From: Oceanimonas marisflavi
GTDB lineage: Bacteria; Pseudomonadota; Gammaproteobacteria; Enterobacterales; Aeromonadaceae
Reading direction: 5' to 3'
DNA: 64,000 nt
Assembly: GCF_003049725.1 (NCBI RefSeq)
Contig: NZ_QAGM01000009.1
Location: forward strand, 1 to 64,000
Shown here: piece by piece, positions 1 to 10,301 of the stretch
How the letters are laid out: each line of letters starts with the position of its first letter
Position numbering within the stretch: the first letter of the stretch is position 1
Notes under the pieces: generated by a model
What the model saw: the letters and a program-made list of their open reading frames with translations, nothing else
Databases searched by the model: none
Told to the model about the DNA's origin: nothing
Made by a program: the position numbers and the translations under genes

Positions 1-2
1 TG

Positions 3-233
3 ATTGCGCAGGTCGCCACGCTGATGCTGTGGCTGGTGGGATTCGAAGCGGAGCACCAAGGATGGCACCGGCGCTACCAAGCCAATACGGCGCAACGCCG
101 GGTGCTGTCCTTTTTGACCTTGGGCAAGCAAATGTTGTTTCATGAACCCCGGCGAATAACAGGCTCGCTCCTGGAGCGAGCCCTGGCAGGACTGAGCCGG
201 CTTTATGTACTTTCATTGGGTGTTTCGGCATGA
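3..233 (+). CDS. IS4-family transposase, C-terminal fragment (cut by window edge)
   Basis: The frame is open from the left edge and ends in TGA at 231-233. The roughly 76 visible residues carry the tail typical of IS4-type DDE transposases: a hydrophobic helix (ATLMLWLVGFEAE), then GWHRRYQANTAQRRVLSFLTLG. In this family that segment follows the catalytic Glu helix. Nothing upstream is visible, so I cannot say whether the element is intact. Its right end should lie within a few tens of bases after the stop, but I could not define a terminal inverted repeat with one end in view. Confidence 0.75.
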   Translation: MAQVATLMLWLVGFEAEHQGWHRRYQANTAQRRVLSFLTLGKQMLFHEPRRITGSLLERALAGLSRLYVLSLGVSA

Positions 234-256
234 TCCCAAAAAACTGGGGAGCCCTC

Positions 257-332
257 AGCGCGAAGGCGGGAGTCCATGATGGTTGCACAGGTTTAAACCT
301 GTGCAGCATTCACTGGATGCCCGCCTTCGCGG
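257..332. repeat. Nested palindromic intergenic repeat
   Basis: Outer arms GCGCGAAGGCGGG (258-270) and CCCGCCTTCGCGGGC (320-334) are near-perfect complements. They enclose a perfect 20-bp palindrome, GCACAGGTTTAAACCTGTGC, at 285-304. The whole unit can fold as a long cruciform or hairpin. It sits between the transposase tail and the terminator before hexR and resembles a dispersed REP- or MITE-like element. No second full copy is visible in this window. Confidence 0.6.
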
Positions 333-356
333 GCATGACGGAAAAATGAAACATCG

Positions 357-379
357 GCCCCGGATAACGGGGCTTTTTT
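357..379 (+). terminator. Intrinsic terminator upstream of hexR
   Basis: Stem GCCCCG (357-362), loop GATAA and CGGGGC (368-373) are followed by six Ts. It would stop rightward transcription coming from the IS element before hexR. Confidence 0.75.
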
Positions 380-589
380 GTGCCTGCAAACGTTGTCAGT
401 TCATTTCATTTGTTGTTTAGCTACAGTTTTTTTGGTCTTTTTTTCACCCATCGAATCATTTTTTCATGTTATCGTCATACTTTGGTATGGCAGGACTCTC
501 ACGCCAAGCGCTTGTGCTGTATAGTATCTCCCGTTGTTTCCCATCTCCCGGTGCCCAGGCCGGGCAACCTCACTGAGCCGGAAGTTCAG

Positions 590-1441
590 ATGAATACATT
601 GGAAAAAATTACCAAAAATCTCGACAGTTTCAGCAAGTCTGAACGCAAGGTGGCAGAAGTGATCCTCGCTTCACCCCAGACCGCCATTCATTCCAGCATT
701 GCCGCCCTGGCCAAGCTGGCGGACGTCAGCGAGCCCACTGTCAACCGTTTCTGCCGCCGCCTTGACACCAAGGGCTTTCCCGACTTCAAGCTGCACCTGG
801 CCCAGAGCCTGGCCAATGGCACTCCCTATGTGAACCGCCATGTGGAAGAAGACGACGGCCCCGAGTCCTACACCGCCAAGATTTTCGAATCCAGCATGGC
901 CTGCCTCGACTCGGCCCGCCAGAGCCTGGATCCCCAGGCGGTGAACCGCTGCGTGGATATTCTCACTCAGGCCCGCAAGCTGTCGTTCTTTGGTCTGGGC
1001 GCATCCTCCGCCGTGGCTCACGACGCCATGAACAAGTTCTTTCGCTTCAATGTGCCGGTACAGTGCTTTGACGATGTGGTGATGATGCGCATGAGCTGCA
1101 TTGCCAGCGCCGAAGGTGACGTGGTGGTGCTGATCTCCCATACCGGCCGCACCAAGGCACTGGTAGAAGTGGCCCAGCTGGCCCGCCAGAACGATGCCGT
1201 GGTCATTGGTCTGACCGCCAAGGACTCTCCCCTGGCGAAGGAATGCAACGTGGTGCTGTCGATGGACGTGCCGGAAGACACCGATGTCTACCTGCCCATG
1301 GCCTCACGCCTGGCGCAGATGGTGCTGATCGATGTACTCGCCACCGGCTTTATTCTGCGCCGTGGCAGCCGTTTCCGGGAGAACCTGAAAAAAGTCAAGG
1401 AAGGCATCAAGAACTCCCGTTTTGACAGCCCGGGTTTCTGA
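590..1441 (+). CDS. hexR: HexR, RpiR-family regulator of central carbon metabolism
   Basis: 283-aa RpiR-family transcription factor. An N-terminal helix-turn-helix domain covers about residues 1-77 (KSERKVAEVILASP, then VSEPTVNRFCRRLD). A C-terminal SIS sugar-phosphate domain covers about 120-260 (FFGLGASSAVAHDAMNKF, VVVLISHTGRTK). Alignment by eye to E. coli HexR is close over the full length. In the family the SIS domain senses KDPG, the Entner-Doudoroff intermediate, and the protein controls genes such as pyk, eda and zwf. I chose the ATG at 590 because it matches the E. coli N-terminus and follows GGAAG; the open frame extends further upstream without homology. The neighbours pykA and eda fit its role. 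I did not find a convincing HexR site nearby. Confidence 0.93.
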   Translation: MNTLEKITKNLDSFSKSERKVAEVILASPQTAIHSSIAALAKLADVSEPTVNRFCRRLDTKGFPDFKLHLAQSLANGTPYVNRHVEEDDGPESYTAKIFESSMACLDSARQSLDPQAVNRCVDILTQARKLSFFGLGASSAVAHDAMNKFFRFNVPVQCFDDVVMMRMSCIASAEGDVVVLISHTGRTKALVEVAQLARQNDAVVIGLTAKDSPLAKECNVVLSMDVPEDTDVYLPMASRLAQMVLIDVLATGFILRRGSRFRENLKKVKEGIKNSRFDSPGF

Positions 1442-1980
1442 CCTTCACTGCTGCAATCAGCCGGGTGCCCATACACCCGGCCGATGTTAATTCGCTCCGA
1501 GAAATGTTAAAGCGACAACAGCACAATAAACCAGATGAATTGAGCACAAAAATCATCATCATCGTATCAGAACCTGAACAGAAACCTCTGAACGACCTTT
1601 GAAAACAAGGTGATTTAATAAAGTTTTTCTTTTTGTTTCATCATGTTGTCATCATCCTTCAGATTCACACCCAGACTTTCTGCGGCTGTCCTTGACCTTG
1701 ATCAAGCTCATACGAAAACCCCTGCCTTTTTGTGATCCCGTCTACACTTTTCCTATGGCTTCGGTTATCATCGATAACAATTTCATAAACCAAGGACGAA
1801 GCGTCAGACCGTGAGTACACCATGGCCTTTCCAAAATTTGTCAGTTTCGGCTGAGGACGGAGCCGTATCACCTTTGACTGCCGACACTTTTCAAGCACTT
1901 TCATACCCAGACCCGTCTGGTCTGGTGCACAACTCTGTTTTATTCGTCGTACTCATTATTTCTTCCAACCGGAGTCTCTC
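1442..1980. other. Intergenic region hexR-pykA (539 bp), no gene seen
   Basis: No credible coding frame is present. It opens with a perfect 8-bp hairpin (GCCGGGTG 1460-1467 / CACCCGGC 1474-1481) that lacks a T-run, so it is a weak or Rho-assisted 3' end for hexR at best. The middle is AT-rich. An inverted repeat at 1764-1778 is listed separately. The pykA ribosome binding site GGAG lies just before 1981. The rest is probably the pykA promoter and a long 5' leader; I cannot place the promoter with confidence. Confidence 0.5.
1764..1778. promoter_or_regulatory. Operator-like inverted repeat upstream of pykA
   Basis: GTTATC-ATC-GATAAC is a perfect inverted repeat about 200 bp before the pykA start. 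The size suits a dimeric repressor site. It does not match the HexR consensus I know from Shewanella (TGTAATTAAATTACA), so the binding protein is unknown. Confidence 0.3.
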
Positions 1981-3420
1981 ATGTTAAGACGCACCAAGAT
2001 TGTTACCACTTTGGGTCCGGCCACCGACCGCGACAACAACCTCGAAGGGATTATTGCCGCCGGCGCCAACGTGGTTCGTATGAACTTCTCCCACGGTACC
2101 CCGGAAGATCACATGAACCGTGCCAACCAGGTGCGGGAAATTGCCCGCAAGCTGGGCAAGCACGTGGCCATTCTGGGTGATCTGCAGGGCCCCAAGATCC
2201 GTGTTTCGACCTTCAAGGACGGCAAAATTCAGCTGAACATCGGTGACAAGTTTGTGCTCGACGCCGATCTGCCCAAGGGCGAAGGCAACCAGCAGAGCGT
2301 GGGCATCGACTATAAAGAGCTGCCCAGAGACGTGAAAAACGGCGACATTCTGCTGCTCGACGATGGCCGGGTACAGCTGCGGGTAGAAGGCGTGGACGGC
2401 AACAAGGTACTGACCGAAGTCACCGTGGCCGGCCCCCTGTCCAACAACAAGGGCATCAACAAGAAGGGCGGCGGCCTGTCTGCTCCGGCCCTGACCGACA
2501 AGGACAAGGAAGACATCAAGACCGCCGCCAAGATCGGCGTGGATTATCTGGCCGTGTCCTTCCCCCGTACCGGTGAAGACATGCGCATTGCCCGCGAACT
2601 GGCCCGTGCCGCCGGCAGCAATGCCAAGCTGGTGGCCAAGGTAGAGCGTGCCGAAGCCGTGGCCACCGACGCCGCCATGGAAGACGTGGTACTGGCGTCC
2701 GACGCCGTGATGGTGGCCCGGGGCGACCTGGGTGTTGAAATCGGTGATCCCGAGCTGGTGGGCGTACAGAAGAAGCTGATCCGCACCAGCCGCCGCCTGA
2801 ACCGGGTGGTGATCACCGCCACCCAGATGATGGAGTCCATGATCACTGCCCCCCTGCCCACCCGGGCCGAGGTCATGGACGTGGCCAACGCCGTGCTCGA
2901 CGGCACCGATGCGGTGATGCTGTCTGCAGAAACCGCCGCCGGTGACTTCCCGGTGGAAACCGTCAAGGCCATGGCCGAGGTGTGTCTGGGCGCCGAAAAG
3001 CACCCCAGCATCAATGTGTCCAACCACCGCATGAACTTCACTTTCACCTCGGTGGAAGAAACCGTGGCCATGTCCACCATGTATGCCGCCAACCACCTGC
3101 AGGGTGTGAAGGCCATCGTGGCCCTGACCCACTCCGGCACCACCCCGCTGCTGCTGTCCCGCATCAGCTCCGGCCTGCCGATCTTCGCCCTGTCTCAGGA
3201 AGAAAAAACCCTGTCCTGGGCCAACCTGTACCGCGGCGTGACCCCGGTCTATTTCAAGGCCGAAGAGAGCAAGAACATCTCCGAAATCTGCCGGGATGCC
3301 ATCGCCACCCTGAAAGCATCCGGTCACGTCAGCAGCGGCGATCTGGTACTGCTGACCCACGGTGACATGATGGAAGTGGTAGGCAGCACCAACACCTGCA
3401 AGATCCTTACCGTCGAGTAA
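1981..3420 (+). CDS. pykA: Pyruvate kinase (PykA type)
   Basis: 479 aa, nearly identical in length to E. coli PykA (480). It converts phosphoenolpyruvate and ADP to pyruvate and ATP in the cytoplasm. Visible motifs are [14 protein letters not shown] at the N-terminus, [14 protein letters not shown], the catalytic Lys/Glu stretch AKVERAEAV, the metal-binding [17 protein letters not shown] and the C-terminal [12 protein letters not shown]. The sequence follows PykA (type II, AMP-activated in E. coli) rather than PykF. The start at 1981 follows a GGAG ribosome binding site. It is placed directly after hexR, consistent with HexR control in related bacteria, and ends at a strong bidirectional terminator shared with eda. 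Confidence 0.97.
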   Translation: MLRRTKIVTTLGPATDRDNNLEGIIAAGANVVRMNFSHGTPEDHMNRANQVREIARKLGKHVAILGDLQGPKIRVSTFKDGKIQLNIGDKFVLDADLPKGEGNQQSVGIDYKELPRDVKNGDILLLDDGRVQLRVEGVDGNKVLTEVTVAGPLSNNKGINKKGGGLSAPALTDKDKEDIKTAAKIGVDYLAVSFPRTGEDMRIARELARAAGSNAKLVAKVERAEAVATDAAMEDVVLASDAVMVARGDLGVEIGDPELVGVQKKLIRTSRRLNRVVITATQMMESMITAPLPTRAEVMDVANAVLDGTDAVMLSAETAAGDFPVETVKAMAEVCLGAEKHPSINVSNHRMNFTFTSVEETVAMSTMYAANHLQGVKAIVALTHSGTTPLLLSRISSGLPIFALSQEEKTLSWANLYRGVTPVYFKAEESKNISEICRDAIATLKASGHVSSGDLVLLTHGDMMEVVGSTNTCKILTVE

Positions 3421-3449
3421 GACGCTTTCCCGCGGGAACGATGTAAAAA

Positions 3450-3476
3450 GGCCGGGCAAATTGCCCGGCCTTTTTT
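3450..3476. terminator. Bidirectional terminator between pykA and eda
   Basis: Stem GGCCGGGC (3450-3457) and GCCCGGCC (3463-3470) has an A5 run on the left and a T6 run on the right, so it can end pykA (plus) and the eda operon (minus). Confidence 0.9.
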
Positions 3477-3497
3477 ATTTGCCTGAAATTACCCTGC

Positions 3498-4124
3498 TTA
3501 TTGCACCAGGGCCACGGCCTCCCGGGTCAGTCGGGCAATTTCGTCCCAGTTGCCGGCATTCACCAGCTTCTTGTCCACCATCCAGGAGCCGCCGCAGGCG
3601 ATCACGCCGGGAATGGCCAGGTAGTCCTTGATGTTGTTCACGCCGATGCCGCCGGTGGGCATGATGGTGAGCTGGCCAAAGGGACCCAGCAGCGCCTTGA
3701 TCATCTTGACGCCGCCGGAGGCTTCCGCCGGGAAGAACTTGACCGTGGTCAGGCCCATTTCCAGCGCCGCTTCAATGGTGCTGGGGTTGTTGATGCCGGG
3801 AATAATGGGCATGCCCAGCTCCTGACAGGCGCGCACGGTATTGGGATTGAAGCCCGGCGACACCACAAAGCTGGCGCCCGCTTCCTTTGCCGCCAGCACC
3901 TGCTCCCGGTTGAGCACGGTGCCGGCACCGATCAGCATGTCGGGCTGAGCTTCGCGCAGCAGGCGAATGGCCTCGGCGGCGGCGTCGGAGCGGAAGGTGA
4001 TCTCCGCCGCCGGCAGGCCGTTTTCCGCCAGCACCTTGCCCAAAGGCAGAATGTCTTCGGCCTTGTCCACCGCGATCACCGGCAGAATTTTCAATTGCGC
4101 GATCTGTTCATTCAAAGAGGTCAT
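3498..4124 (-). CDS. eda: KDPG/KHG aldolase
   Basis: 208-aa class I aldolase that cleaves 2-keto-3-deoxy-6-phosphogluconate to pyruvate and glyceraldehyde-3-phosphate. It is the last step of hexuronate breakdown and of the Entner-Doudoroff route. The active-site residues are in place: Glu41 and Arg45 (AAEITFRS), Thr69 (GAGTV) and the Schiff-base Lys129 (TTVKFFPAE). It is the last gene of the minus-strand hexuronate cluster. Its ATG begins one base beyond the kdgK TGA, so the two are almost certainly co-translated from one mRNA. Confidence 0.96.
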   Translation of the reverse strand: MTSLNEQIAQLKILPVIAVDKAEDILPLGKVLAENGLPAAEITFRSDAAAEAIRLLREAQPDMLIGAGTVLNREQVLAAKEAGASFVVSPGFNPNTVRACQELGMPIIPGINNPSTIEAALEMGLTTVKFFPAEASGGVKMIKALLGPFGQLTIMPTGGIGVNNIKDYLAIPGVIACGGSWMVDKKLVNAGNWDEIARLTREAVALVQ

Positions 4125-4125
4125 G

Positions 4126-5073
4126 TCACTGTCCTGTTGGAGTAAAGTTCAGCCCTGCGGTGGCAGCGGCGGGAATAATGGCGCCCTTGTGGCGAATGAC
4201 GAGTCCGGCCAGCGCATTGCCCTGCCGGCAACACTGCTCCGGAGACTGTTCCTGCAGGTAACCGGCCAGAAAACCGGCGTTAAAGGAGTCGCCGGCGGAG
4301 GTGGTATCCACCACCTGCTCCACCGGGGTGGTGGCCACGGCCAGCGGTGTGCTGTCGGCACCGGCGCTGTACAGCGCCCCGTCGGCGCCCAGCTTGACCA
4401 CCACCTCGCGGCAGCCGGCCCGGTGCAATCGGGTCAGGGCCTGAGCCGGGCCGGCGTCCCCCCACAACACCTGTTCGTCGTCCAGGGTCACCAGGGCGAG
4501 ATCGGTCAGCGCCAGCATGCGCTGATAGGCGCCGCGGGCTTCGTCAGCATCGGCCCACAGCGCGGGCCGGTAGTTGCTGTCAAAGGCGATTTGCACGCCC
4601 TGACGCTTGAGTTGCGCCAGCAGGCCAAACAGGACTTCCCGGTCTTCCGGCGGCAGTATCGCCAGGCTGATGCCGCTGAGATAGACCATGTCATAGCCGG
4701 CCAGGCGGCTGGCCACACCGTCAAACTCCGGGTGCTGCAGCAGATAACGGGCCGCCGACTGGTTGCGCCAGTAGAGAAAGGTGCGCTCGCCCTGATCATC
4801 GAGCTGAATAAGATACAGCCCGGGCTGGCGCTGCGCGTCGGTCAGCACCAGTCCGGTGCCCACCCCTTCCTGCCGCCAGCGTTCAACCATGCCCTGGCTG
4901 AGCGCGTCCCGGCCCATGGCGGTGACGTAATCCACCGCCAGGCTGCCCTGAGTGGTACGCGCCAGGTAGACGGCGGTATTGAGACTGTCGCCGCCATAGG
5001 CCTGCTCCATGGCGCCAAACGGCGCGCCATTGAGCTCGATCATGCACTCGCCGATGATTGCCAGCCGTTTCAT
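4126..5073 (-). CDS. kdgK: 2-keto-3-deoxygluconate kinase
   Basis: 315-aa PfkB/ribokinase-family sugar kinase that phosphorylates KDG to KDPG with ATP. Family signs are the N-terminal GECMIEL with the substrate loop [14 protein letters not shown], and the C-terminal PfkB signature [12 protein letters not shown] with catalytic Asp262. The gene overlaps the uxaC stop by ATGA and is followed after one base by eda. KDG comes from UxuA in this cluster, and the product feeds Eda directly. Confidence 0.94.
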   Translation of the reverse strand: MKRLAIIGECMIELNGAPFGAMEQAYGGDSLNTAVYLARTTQGSLAVDYVTAMGRDALSQGMVERWRQEGVGTGLVLTDAQRQPGLYLIQLDDQGERTFLYWRNQSAARYLLQHPEFDGVASRLAGYDMVYLSGISLAILPPEDREVLFGLLAQLKRQGVQIAFDSNYRPALWADADEARGAYQRMLALTDLALVTLDDEQVLWGDAGPAQALTRLHRAGCREVVVKLGADGALYSAGADSTPLAVATTPVEQVVDTTSAGDSFNAGFLAGYLQEQSPEQCCRQGNALAGLVIRHKGAIIPAAATAGLNFTPTGQ

Positions 5074-6491
5074 GCGCCCTCTCCCGGCAAGCGGAAATAA
5101 CGCTGGGCATTGTCAAAGCAGATATTGCGCACCATGGTGCCCAGCAACTCGATGTCATTCGGCACCTCGCCATTCTCCACCCAGTGGCCCAGCATGTTGC
5201 ACAGAATGCGGCGGAAATACTCGTGGCGGGTAAAGGACAGAAAGCTGCGGGAGTCGGTCAGCATGCCCACAAACTGGCTGAGCAGACCGAGCTGGGATAG
5301 CTGCTCCAGCTGGCGCTGCATGCCGTCTTTCTGATCGTTGAACCACCAGCCGGAGCCGAACTGGATCTTGCCGGCCACCCCACCGCCCTGGAAGTTGCCG
5401 ATCATGGTGGCGATCATCTCGTTGTCCCGCGGATTCAGGCAGTAGAGGATAGTCTTGGGCAACTCGCCGGTCACGTCCATGGCGTCCAGCAGACCGGCCA
5501 GCTCGGCGGCAAAGGGCCGGTCACCGATGGAGTCAAAGCCGGCGTCGGCGCCGAGCAGGCGGAACATGCGGCTGTTGTTGTTGCGCTGGGCGCCAATATG
5601 CAGCTGCATGGCCCAGCCCAGACGGGCGTATTGCCGGCCCAGCCACACCTGAACGGCGGTAGCGAACTGGGCCACTTCCAGCTCGGACAGGGTCTCGCCT
5701 GCCAGCCGGCGGCGCAGCAGTGCGTCCAGCGTGGCTTCGTCCGGTACCGGTGCGAAGCGCACGATCTCGATGCCGTGATCGGCGGCCCGGCAACCGTGAG
5801 CGGCAAAGTGCTCAAGGCGGCGGGTCAGGGCGGTGAGCAGATCGTCGAAGCGGCAGATTTCCACGTCGGCGGCCTGACCCAGCTCCTGCATATAATCGGC
5901 AAAGCCGTCCAGCTCGATCTTGAAGGCCCGGTCGGGACGCCAGCTCGGGGCCACCTCGATATCGAAGCTCTCATCCTCGGCGATGGCCTTGTGGTGCTCA
6001 AGCGTGGACAGGGGGTCGTCGGTGGTGCCCACCATGCGCACCTTCATCTGCCTGAGAATACCCCGGGCGGAAAAGCCCGGCTGGGCCAGCAGCTCATTGC
6101 CCTGCTGCCAGATGGTGTCGGCGGTGTCCGGGTTGAGTACGGTGCCGGTAATGCCAAAGGGCCGGCGCAGCTCAAGGTGGGTCCAGTGGTACAGGGGGTT
6201 GCCCAGGCACTGGGGCACGGTGCGGGCCCAGGCCTGAAATTTTTCATAATCCGACGCGTCACCGGTGATCAGCCGCTCTTCCACGCCGGCGGCGCGCATG
6301 CCGCGCCACTTGTAGTGATCCCCGTCCAGCCAGATCCGGGTCAGGTTGTCGAAGCGCTGATCCTCGGCAATGGCACGGGGGTCCAGGTGGCAGTGATAGT
6401 CATAAATCGGCTGCTCGCTGGCGTAGTCGTGGTACAACCGCTCTGCGGTGGCCGTATTCAGCAGGAAATCATCATTCAAAAATGCCTTCAT
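5070..6491 (-). CDS. uxaC: Uronate isomerase
   Basis: 473-aa amidohydrolase-superfamily isomerase (E. coli UxaC is 470 aa). It interconverts D-glucuronate and D-fructuronate, and D-galacturonate and D-tagaturonate. The metal-binding YDYHCHLDP lies near residue 31, followed by family blocks such as [19 protein letters not shown] and [16 protein letters not shown]. It is the entry enzyme of the cluster. Since only the fructuronate/mannonate branch (uxuB, uxuA) accompanies it here, glucuronate is the likely main substrate. Its TGA overlaps the kdgK ATG by four bases. Confidence 0.96.
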   Translation of the reverse strand: MKAFLNDDFLLNTATAERLYHDYASEQPIYDYHCHLDPRAIAEDQRFDNLTRIWLDGDHYKWRGMRAAGVEERLITGDASDYEKFQAWARTVPQCLGNPLYHWTHLELRRPFGITGTVLNPDTADTIWQQGNELLAQPGFSARGILRQMKVRMVGTTDDPLSTLEHHKAIAEDESFDIEVAPSWRPDRAFKIELDGFADYMQELGQAADVEICRFDDLLTALTRRLEHFAAHGCRAADHGIEIVRFAPVPDEATLDALLRRRLAGETLSELEVAQFATAVQVWLGRQYARLGWAMQLHIGAQRNNNSRMFRLLGADAGFDSIGDRPFAAELAGLLDAMDVTGELPKTILYCLNPRDNEMIATMIGNFQGGGVAGKIQFGSGWWFNDQKDGMQRQLEQLSQLGLLSQFVGMLTDSRSFLSFTRHEYFRRILCNMLGHWVENGEVPNDIELLGTMVRNICFDNAQRYFRLPGEGA

Positions 6492-6507
6492 CTCGGACTC
6501 CTGAAGC

Positions 6508-7983
6508 TTAAAGGGCCGCCACTGCGGCGCGGGCGCCCAGCGTCAGCAACTGTTGGTAGGCAGCGGTCACCGCCGCCACAAAACGGGGGTTGGCGGCCAG
6601 ATCGGTGCCAAACACCGGCTCTACCGCCAGCAGCTCGGGCACCACGCTCACGTTCAGGCCATGGCGCTGGCAAATGGCCTGCAGCCGCCCGGCCAGGGGA
6701 TCTTTCACCTCAATGGGCTGGCCCTGCTCATCGGTGCCGTGCACATAACGCATCCAGCCGGCAATGCCCAGGGCCAGATGACTGAAGTCGGTGCCGGCGG
6801 CCAGATGACAGCGGACGGACTGCAAAAAGCGCTGGGGCAGTTTCTGACTGCCGTCCATGGCGATCTGCCAGGTCTTGTGCTTGAGCTCGGGGTTGGCAAA
6901 ACGCGCCAGCAGCGACTCGGCGTAGGCATTCAGATCCACCCCGGCCGGCATATCAAGCGTGGGCGCCTGCTCCCGGGTCATCAGCGCCAGGGCGGCGCGG
7001 CGATAGTGCTCATCGGCCATGGTCTCGTCGATATGCCGGTAGCCGCCCAGGTAACCCAGATAGGCGAGGAAGGAGTGACTGCCGTTGAGCATGCGCAGCT
7101 TCATTTCCTCAAACGGACGCACGTCCGCTACCAGCTCGGCGCCGGCCAGCTCCCACTGCGGCCGCCCGGCGACAAAGTGATCTTCGATCACCCACTGACG
7201 GAAAGGCTCACAGGCGATGCCGCAAGGGTCGGCCACCCCCAGCAGATCGGCGATTTCCGCCATGGTGTCAGCGGTGGCCGCCGGCACGATGCGATCCACC
7301 ATGGTAGAAGGGAACGTAACCTGCTCCGCAATCCATGCGGCCAGCTCCTCGTCCAGCCGGCGGGCAAAGTCGAGCACCACCTGCCTGGCGACCCGGCCGT
7401 TTTCCGGCACATTGTCGCAGGACAAAATGGAAAAGGGCGCCAGCCCCCGCTCCTTGCGCAGTTTCAGTGCCTGCACCAGGTAGCCGATGGCCGACACCGG
7501 CCGGGCCGGACTGGCCAGATCCTGCTGGATCATGGCGTTGCCGGCGTCGAGCCGGCCGCTGGCCGGATCGGCGCAATAGCCCTTTTCGGTAATGGTCAGC
7601 GACACAATGGCCACCTGGGGCTCGGCCAGTTTCTCGAGCACGGCGTCGATGCCGTCGAGCCTGGGGTGCATGGCCTCGGTCACCACCCCGATCAGCCGGG
7701 AGTGAGTGCCGTCGGCGCCCTTTTCCACCACCGAATAGAGGTGATCCTGGCGGCGCAGGGCCTCGATTTCATCCATGCCGCTGAACAGCTTGACCACACA
7801 CTGACCCCAGTCGCTGTCGCCCCGCTCGGCCACCAGGTGGGTAAAGAGTGCCTGGTGAGCCCGGTGAAAGGCGCCGAACCCCAGGTGCACCATTCGGGTT
7901 TTTAAATGACTACGGTCATAGGAAACCGGTATCACTTGTGAATTGAGCTCGGCATTGGCCACGGTGCTTGCAGGAGTAACCAT
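6508..7983 (-). CDS. uxuB: Fructuronate reductase (D-mannonate oxidoreductase)
   Basis: 491-aa member of the long-chain mannitol-dehydrogenase family. It uses NADH to reduce D-fructuronate to D-mannonate. The N-terminal nucleotide-binding region carries [14 protein letters not shown]. The catalytic half has [20 protein letters not shown]. The sequence tracks E. coli UxuB along its full length ([26 protein letters not shown]), which argues against the tagaturonate enzyme UxaB. It starts at ATG 7983 behind a weak AAGG site and lies 16 bp upstream of uxaC, within the same apparent operon. Confidence 0.95.
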   Translation of the reverse strand: MVTPASTVANAELNSQVIPVSYDRSHLKTRMVHLGFGAFHRAHQALFTHLVAERGDSDWGQCVVKLFSGMDEIEALRRQDHLYSVVEKGADGTHSRLIGVVTEAMHPRLDGIDAVLEKLAEPQVAIVSLTITEKGYCADPASGRLDAGNAMIQQDLASPARPVSAIGYLVQALKLRKERGLAPFSILSCDNVPENGRVARQVVLDFARRLDEELAAWIAEQVTFPSTMVDRIVPAATADTMAEIADLLGVADPCGIACEPFRQWVIEDHFVAGRPQWELAGAELVADVRPFEEMKLRMLNGSHSFLAYLGYLGGYRHIDETMADEHYRRAALALMTREQAPTLDMPAGVDLNAYAESLLARFANPELKHKTWQIAMDGSQKLPQRFLQSVRCHLAAGTDFSHLALGIAGWMRYVHGTDEQGQPIEVKDPLAGRLQAICQRHGLNVSVVPELLAVEPVFGTDLAANPRFVAAVTAAYQQLLTLGARAAVAAL

Positions 7984-8014
7984 TTAAAAACCTTTTGAAT
8001 AGACAAATATTCGA

Positions 8015-8036
8015 GGAGCCTGCCGAGGCAGGCTCC
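8015..8036 (-). other. Intercistronic hairpin uxuA-uxuB
   Basis: A perfect 10-bp inverted repeat, GGAGCCTGCC / GGCAGGCTCC, lies in the uxuA-uxuB gap. There is no T-run on the minus strand, so it looks like an mRNA-stabilising or processing hairpin rather than a terminator. Confidence 0.55.
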
Positions 8037-8045
8037 CATGATGGC

Positions 8046-9230
8046 TCAGCGGCTGAAGAAAGCGCGCTTGAGAGCCAGCTCCACCCCGCGCACCTCGGCC
8101 AGGCCCTTGAGCCGGCCAATGGCGGAATAACCCGGGTTGGTCTTTTTCTTCAGATCGTCCAGCATCTGGTGACCATGATCGGGCCGCATGGGGATCAGCA
8201 GCTCGCGTCCTTCCTGCCGGCGGCGCTCTTCCTCTTCCAGAATGGCCTTGACCACTTCATACATGTCGACGTCACCATCAAGGTGCGCCGCCTCATGGAA
8301 GGTTTTGGGATTGTCTTCCCGGCAGGTGGCCCGCAGGTGAGTGAAGTAAATACGGTTGCCGAAACGCTTGATCATGTTGACCAGATCGTTGTCGGCGCGC
8401 ACACCGTAGGAGCCGGTGCACATGGTAAAGCCGTTGGCGATGCTGTCGCTGACGCCCACCAGCCACTCCATGTCATCCACGGTGGAAACGATGCGCGGCA
8501 GACCGAGAATCGGCCGGGGCGGATCATCCGGATGCACCGCCAGGCGCACACCCACCTCTTCGGCCACCGGCACGATGTGGCGCAGGAACACGGCGAAGTG
8601 TTCCCGCAGCCGGGCCTTGTCGATGCCGTCGTAGTCCGCCAGATGGGCCCGGAACTGCTCCAGGGTGTAGCCTTCTTCGGCGCCCGGCAGACCGGCGATG
8701 ATGTTGCGGGTCAGGCGCGCCTTGTCGTCATCGGACATGGCCAGGAAGCGCTTTCCGGCCTGTTCGATTTCCTCGCCGGTGTAATCGGCCTCGGCGCCCG
8801 GGCGCTTGAGAATGTGCAGCTCAAAGGCGGCGAATTCGATCTGATCGAAACGCAGCGCCCGGGAGCCGTCCGGCAGGGTGTATTCCAGATCGGTGCGGGT
8901 CCAGTCGAGTACCGGCATAAAGTTGTAGCACACGGTGTGAATGCCGCACTGGGCCAGATTGCGAATGGACTGCTGATAGTTCTCGATGTACTTCAGGTAA
9001 TCGCCGCGCTGGGTCTTGATGTCTTCGTGCACCGGAATGCTTTCCACCACCGACCAGGTCAGGCCAGCCTCTTCAATCAGCTGCTTGCGGGCCTGGATTT
9101 CGTCGACCGGCCACACCTGGCCATTGGGGATATGATGCAGGGCAGAAACCACGCCGGTTGCCCCGGCCTGCCGGACATCGGCCAGAGAAACCGGATCGTC
9201 CGGACCATACCAACGCCATGTCTGTTCCAT
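8046..9230 (-). CDS. uxuA: Mannonate dehydratase
   Basis: 394 aa, the same length as E. coli UxuA. It dehydrates D-mannonate to 2-keto-3-deoxygluconate with a metal cofactor. Visible blocks are [10 protein letters not shown] at the N-terminus, [47 protein letters not shown] and the C-terminal [13 protein letters not shown] chose the ATG at 9230, preceded by GAGGA, because it reproduces the family N-terminus; the frame stays open to 9422 without homology. It follows uxuR on the same strand with a 203-bp gap that may hold a promoter, though I see no UxuR box there. Confidence 0.95.
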   Translation of the reverse strand: MEQTWRWYGPDDPVSLADVRQAGATGVVSALHHIPNGQVWPVDEIQARKQLIEEAGLTWSVVESIPVHEDIKTQRGDYLKYIENYQQSIRNLAQCGIHTVCYNFMPVLDWTRTDLEYTLPDGSRALRFDQIEFAAFELHILKRPGAEADYTGEEIEQAGKRFLAMSDDDKARLTRNIIAGLPGAEEGYTLEQFRAHLADYDGIDKARLREHFAVFLRHIVPVAEEVGVRLAVHPDDPPRPILGLPRIVSTVDDMEWLVGVSDSIANGFTMCTGSYGVRADNDLVNMIKRFGNRIYFTHLRATCREDNPKTFHEAAHLDGDVDMYEVVKAILEEEERRRQEGRELLIPMRPDHGHQMLDDLKKKTNPGYSAIGRLKGLAEVRGVELALKRAFFSR

Positions 9231-9433
9231 AATGGATTCCTCAAAGTTTGCAAAGGTATCAACACGCTGCCTCGGCCGGGTCATGACAGGCGGGGAGTAC
9301 ATCGTGTTCAATGTTGTTTTCCGTCGGCTGGACGGCAGCAGGCCTTCAGCCTGACTGAATTCACATTCGTTATTTCTCTGTGCGCCGCCACCGTACCGGA
9401 AGCCGGGTTCCGGCAGCGCCACTGCATGGTTAT

Positions 9434-10207
9434 TTATTCACTGACGGGAGCCGGCACGGAATTAAACAGATAACCGTCGAAGTTCGGGTCTTCGATATCG
9501 GACAATTCCAGCAGGGTTTCCTTGACATGCTCCAGGTGCTGCCACATGGCCTGACGCGCCGCTTTGGCATTCTTGTGCTGCAGGGCCGCCAGAATTTTCA
9601 GGTGATCATCCAGCCAGGAACGGCGAAAACCGGTGTCGCTGATGCGCCGGTGCAGGGTCTGCCACATGGGGCTGTTCTGCCGGCGCAGCCAGAGCTGCTG
9701 AACCAGATCGATCAACACACTGTTCTGGGTCGCCTGGGCGATCAACAGATGAAACTGACGATCGCCTTCGCCTTCATCATTGCTGCCCGACTCCAGGGCC
9801 TGCCGCTCCAGCTCCAGGGCCTGACGCATCTGGGCGATATCATTCTTGGTGACTTGGGTGGCGGCAAAGGCGGCAATGTCGCTTTCAAGCAACTGCCGGG
9901 CCTGCAGCAACTCAAAGGGGCCCACATCATTGAGCACGCCGGCAGACAGGGGGGCATTGTTTCCCGCTGCCGTCTTGTCCGGCATGCGAATGACATACAC
10001 CCCGGAGCCCTTGCGCACGTCTACCAGGTTCTCCAGCTCCAGCATGATCAGCGCCTCCCGCACCACGGTACGGCTGACCCCCTGCTGCTCGGCAATATCC
10101 CGCTCCGGCGGCAGGCGGTCTCCCACCCGGTAGCGACCGGACTCAAGCTCCTGCTTCAGTTTCAGTCCGATTTCCTGGTACAAGCGTTTCGCTTCAAACA
10201 TGAGCAC
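9434..10207 (-). CDS. uxuR: UxuR/ExuR-type FadR-family regulator of hexuronate genes
   Basis: 257-aa GntR-superfamily (FadR-type) repressor. The N-terminal winged helix ([37 protein letters not shown]) is followed by an all-helical FCD effector domain ([35 protein letters not shown]). It resembles E. coli UxuR/ExuR throughout. In E. coli these respond to fructuronate or galacturonate. The start may be 10207 or the ATG two codons in. A perfect UxuR-type operator lies about 60 bp upstream (10268-10281), which suggests autorepression and control of the genes downstream. UxuR and ExuR cannot be told apart by eye; the uxuA-uxuB neighbourhood favours UxuR. Confidence 0.88.
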   Translation of the reverse strand: MLMFEAKRLYQEIGLKLKQELESGRYRVGDRLPPERDIAEQQGVSRTVVREALIMLELENLVDVRKGSGVYVIRMPDKTAAGNNAPLSAGVLNDVGPFELLQARQLLESDIAAFAATQVTKNDIAQMRQALELERQALESGSNDEGEGDRQFHLLIAQATQNSVLIDLVQQLWLRRQNSPMWQTLHRRISDTGFRRSWLDDHLKILAALQHKNAKAARQAMWQHLEHVKETLLELSDIEDPNFDGYLFNSVPAPVSE

Positions 10208-10267
10208 ACCTTCGTGGCAGAATCATCCTGGGCGCCATTCTAGCAGAGCCGGCATGCCAGGCAAGAA

Positions 10268-10281
10268 ATTGGTATACCAAT
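10268..10281. promoter_or_regulatory. UxuR/ExuR operator
   Basis: ATTGGTATACCAAT is a perfect 14-bp palindrome matching the known E. coli UxuR/ExuR box. It lies between the dctP stop and the uxuR start, where it would control uxuR and possibly the uxuAB-uxaC-kdgK-eda genes behind it. Confidence 0.85.
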
Positions 10282-10301
10282 CTCCTGCCCGGGAGTCACC
10301 A

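Noticed and set aside
1442..1980. HexR binding site upstream of pykA
   Set aside because: No sequence close to the known TGTAATTAAATTACA-type motif was found; the GTTATC-ATC-GATAAC repeat is different.
1984..3459. A 491-codon open frame antisense to pykA
   Set aside because: It mirrors a certain gene, is Gly/His-rich and has no recognisable motif; a by-product of codon bias.
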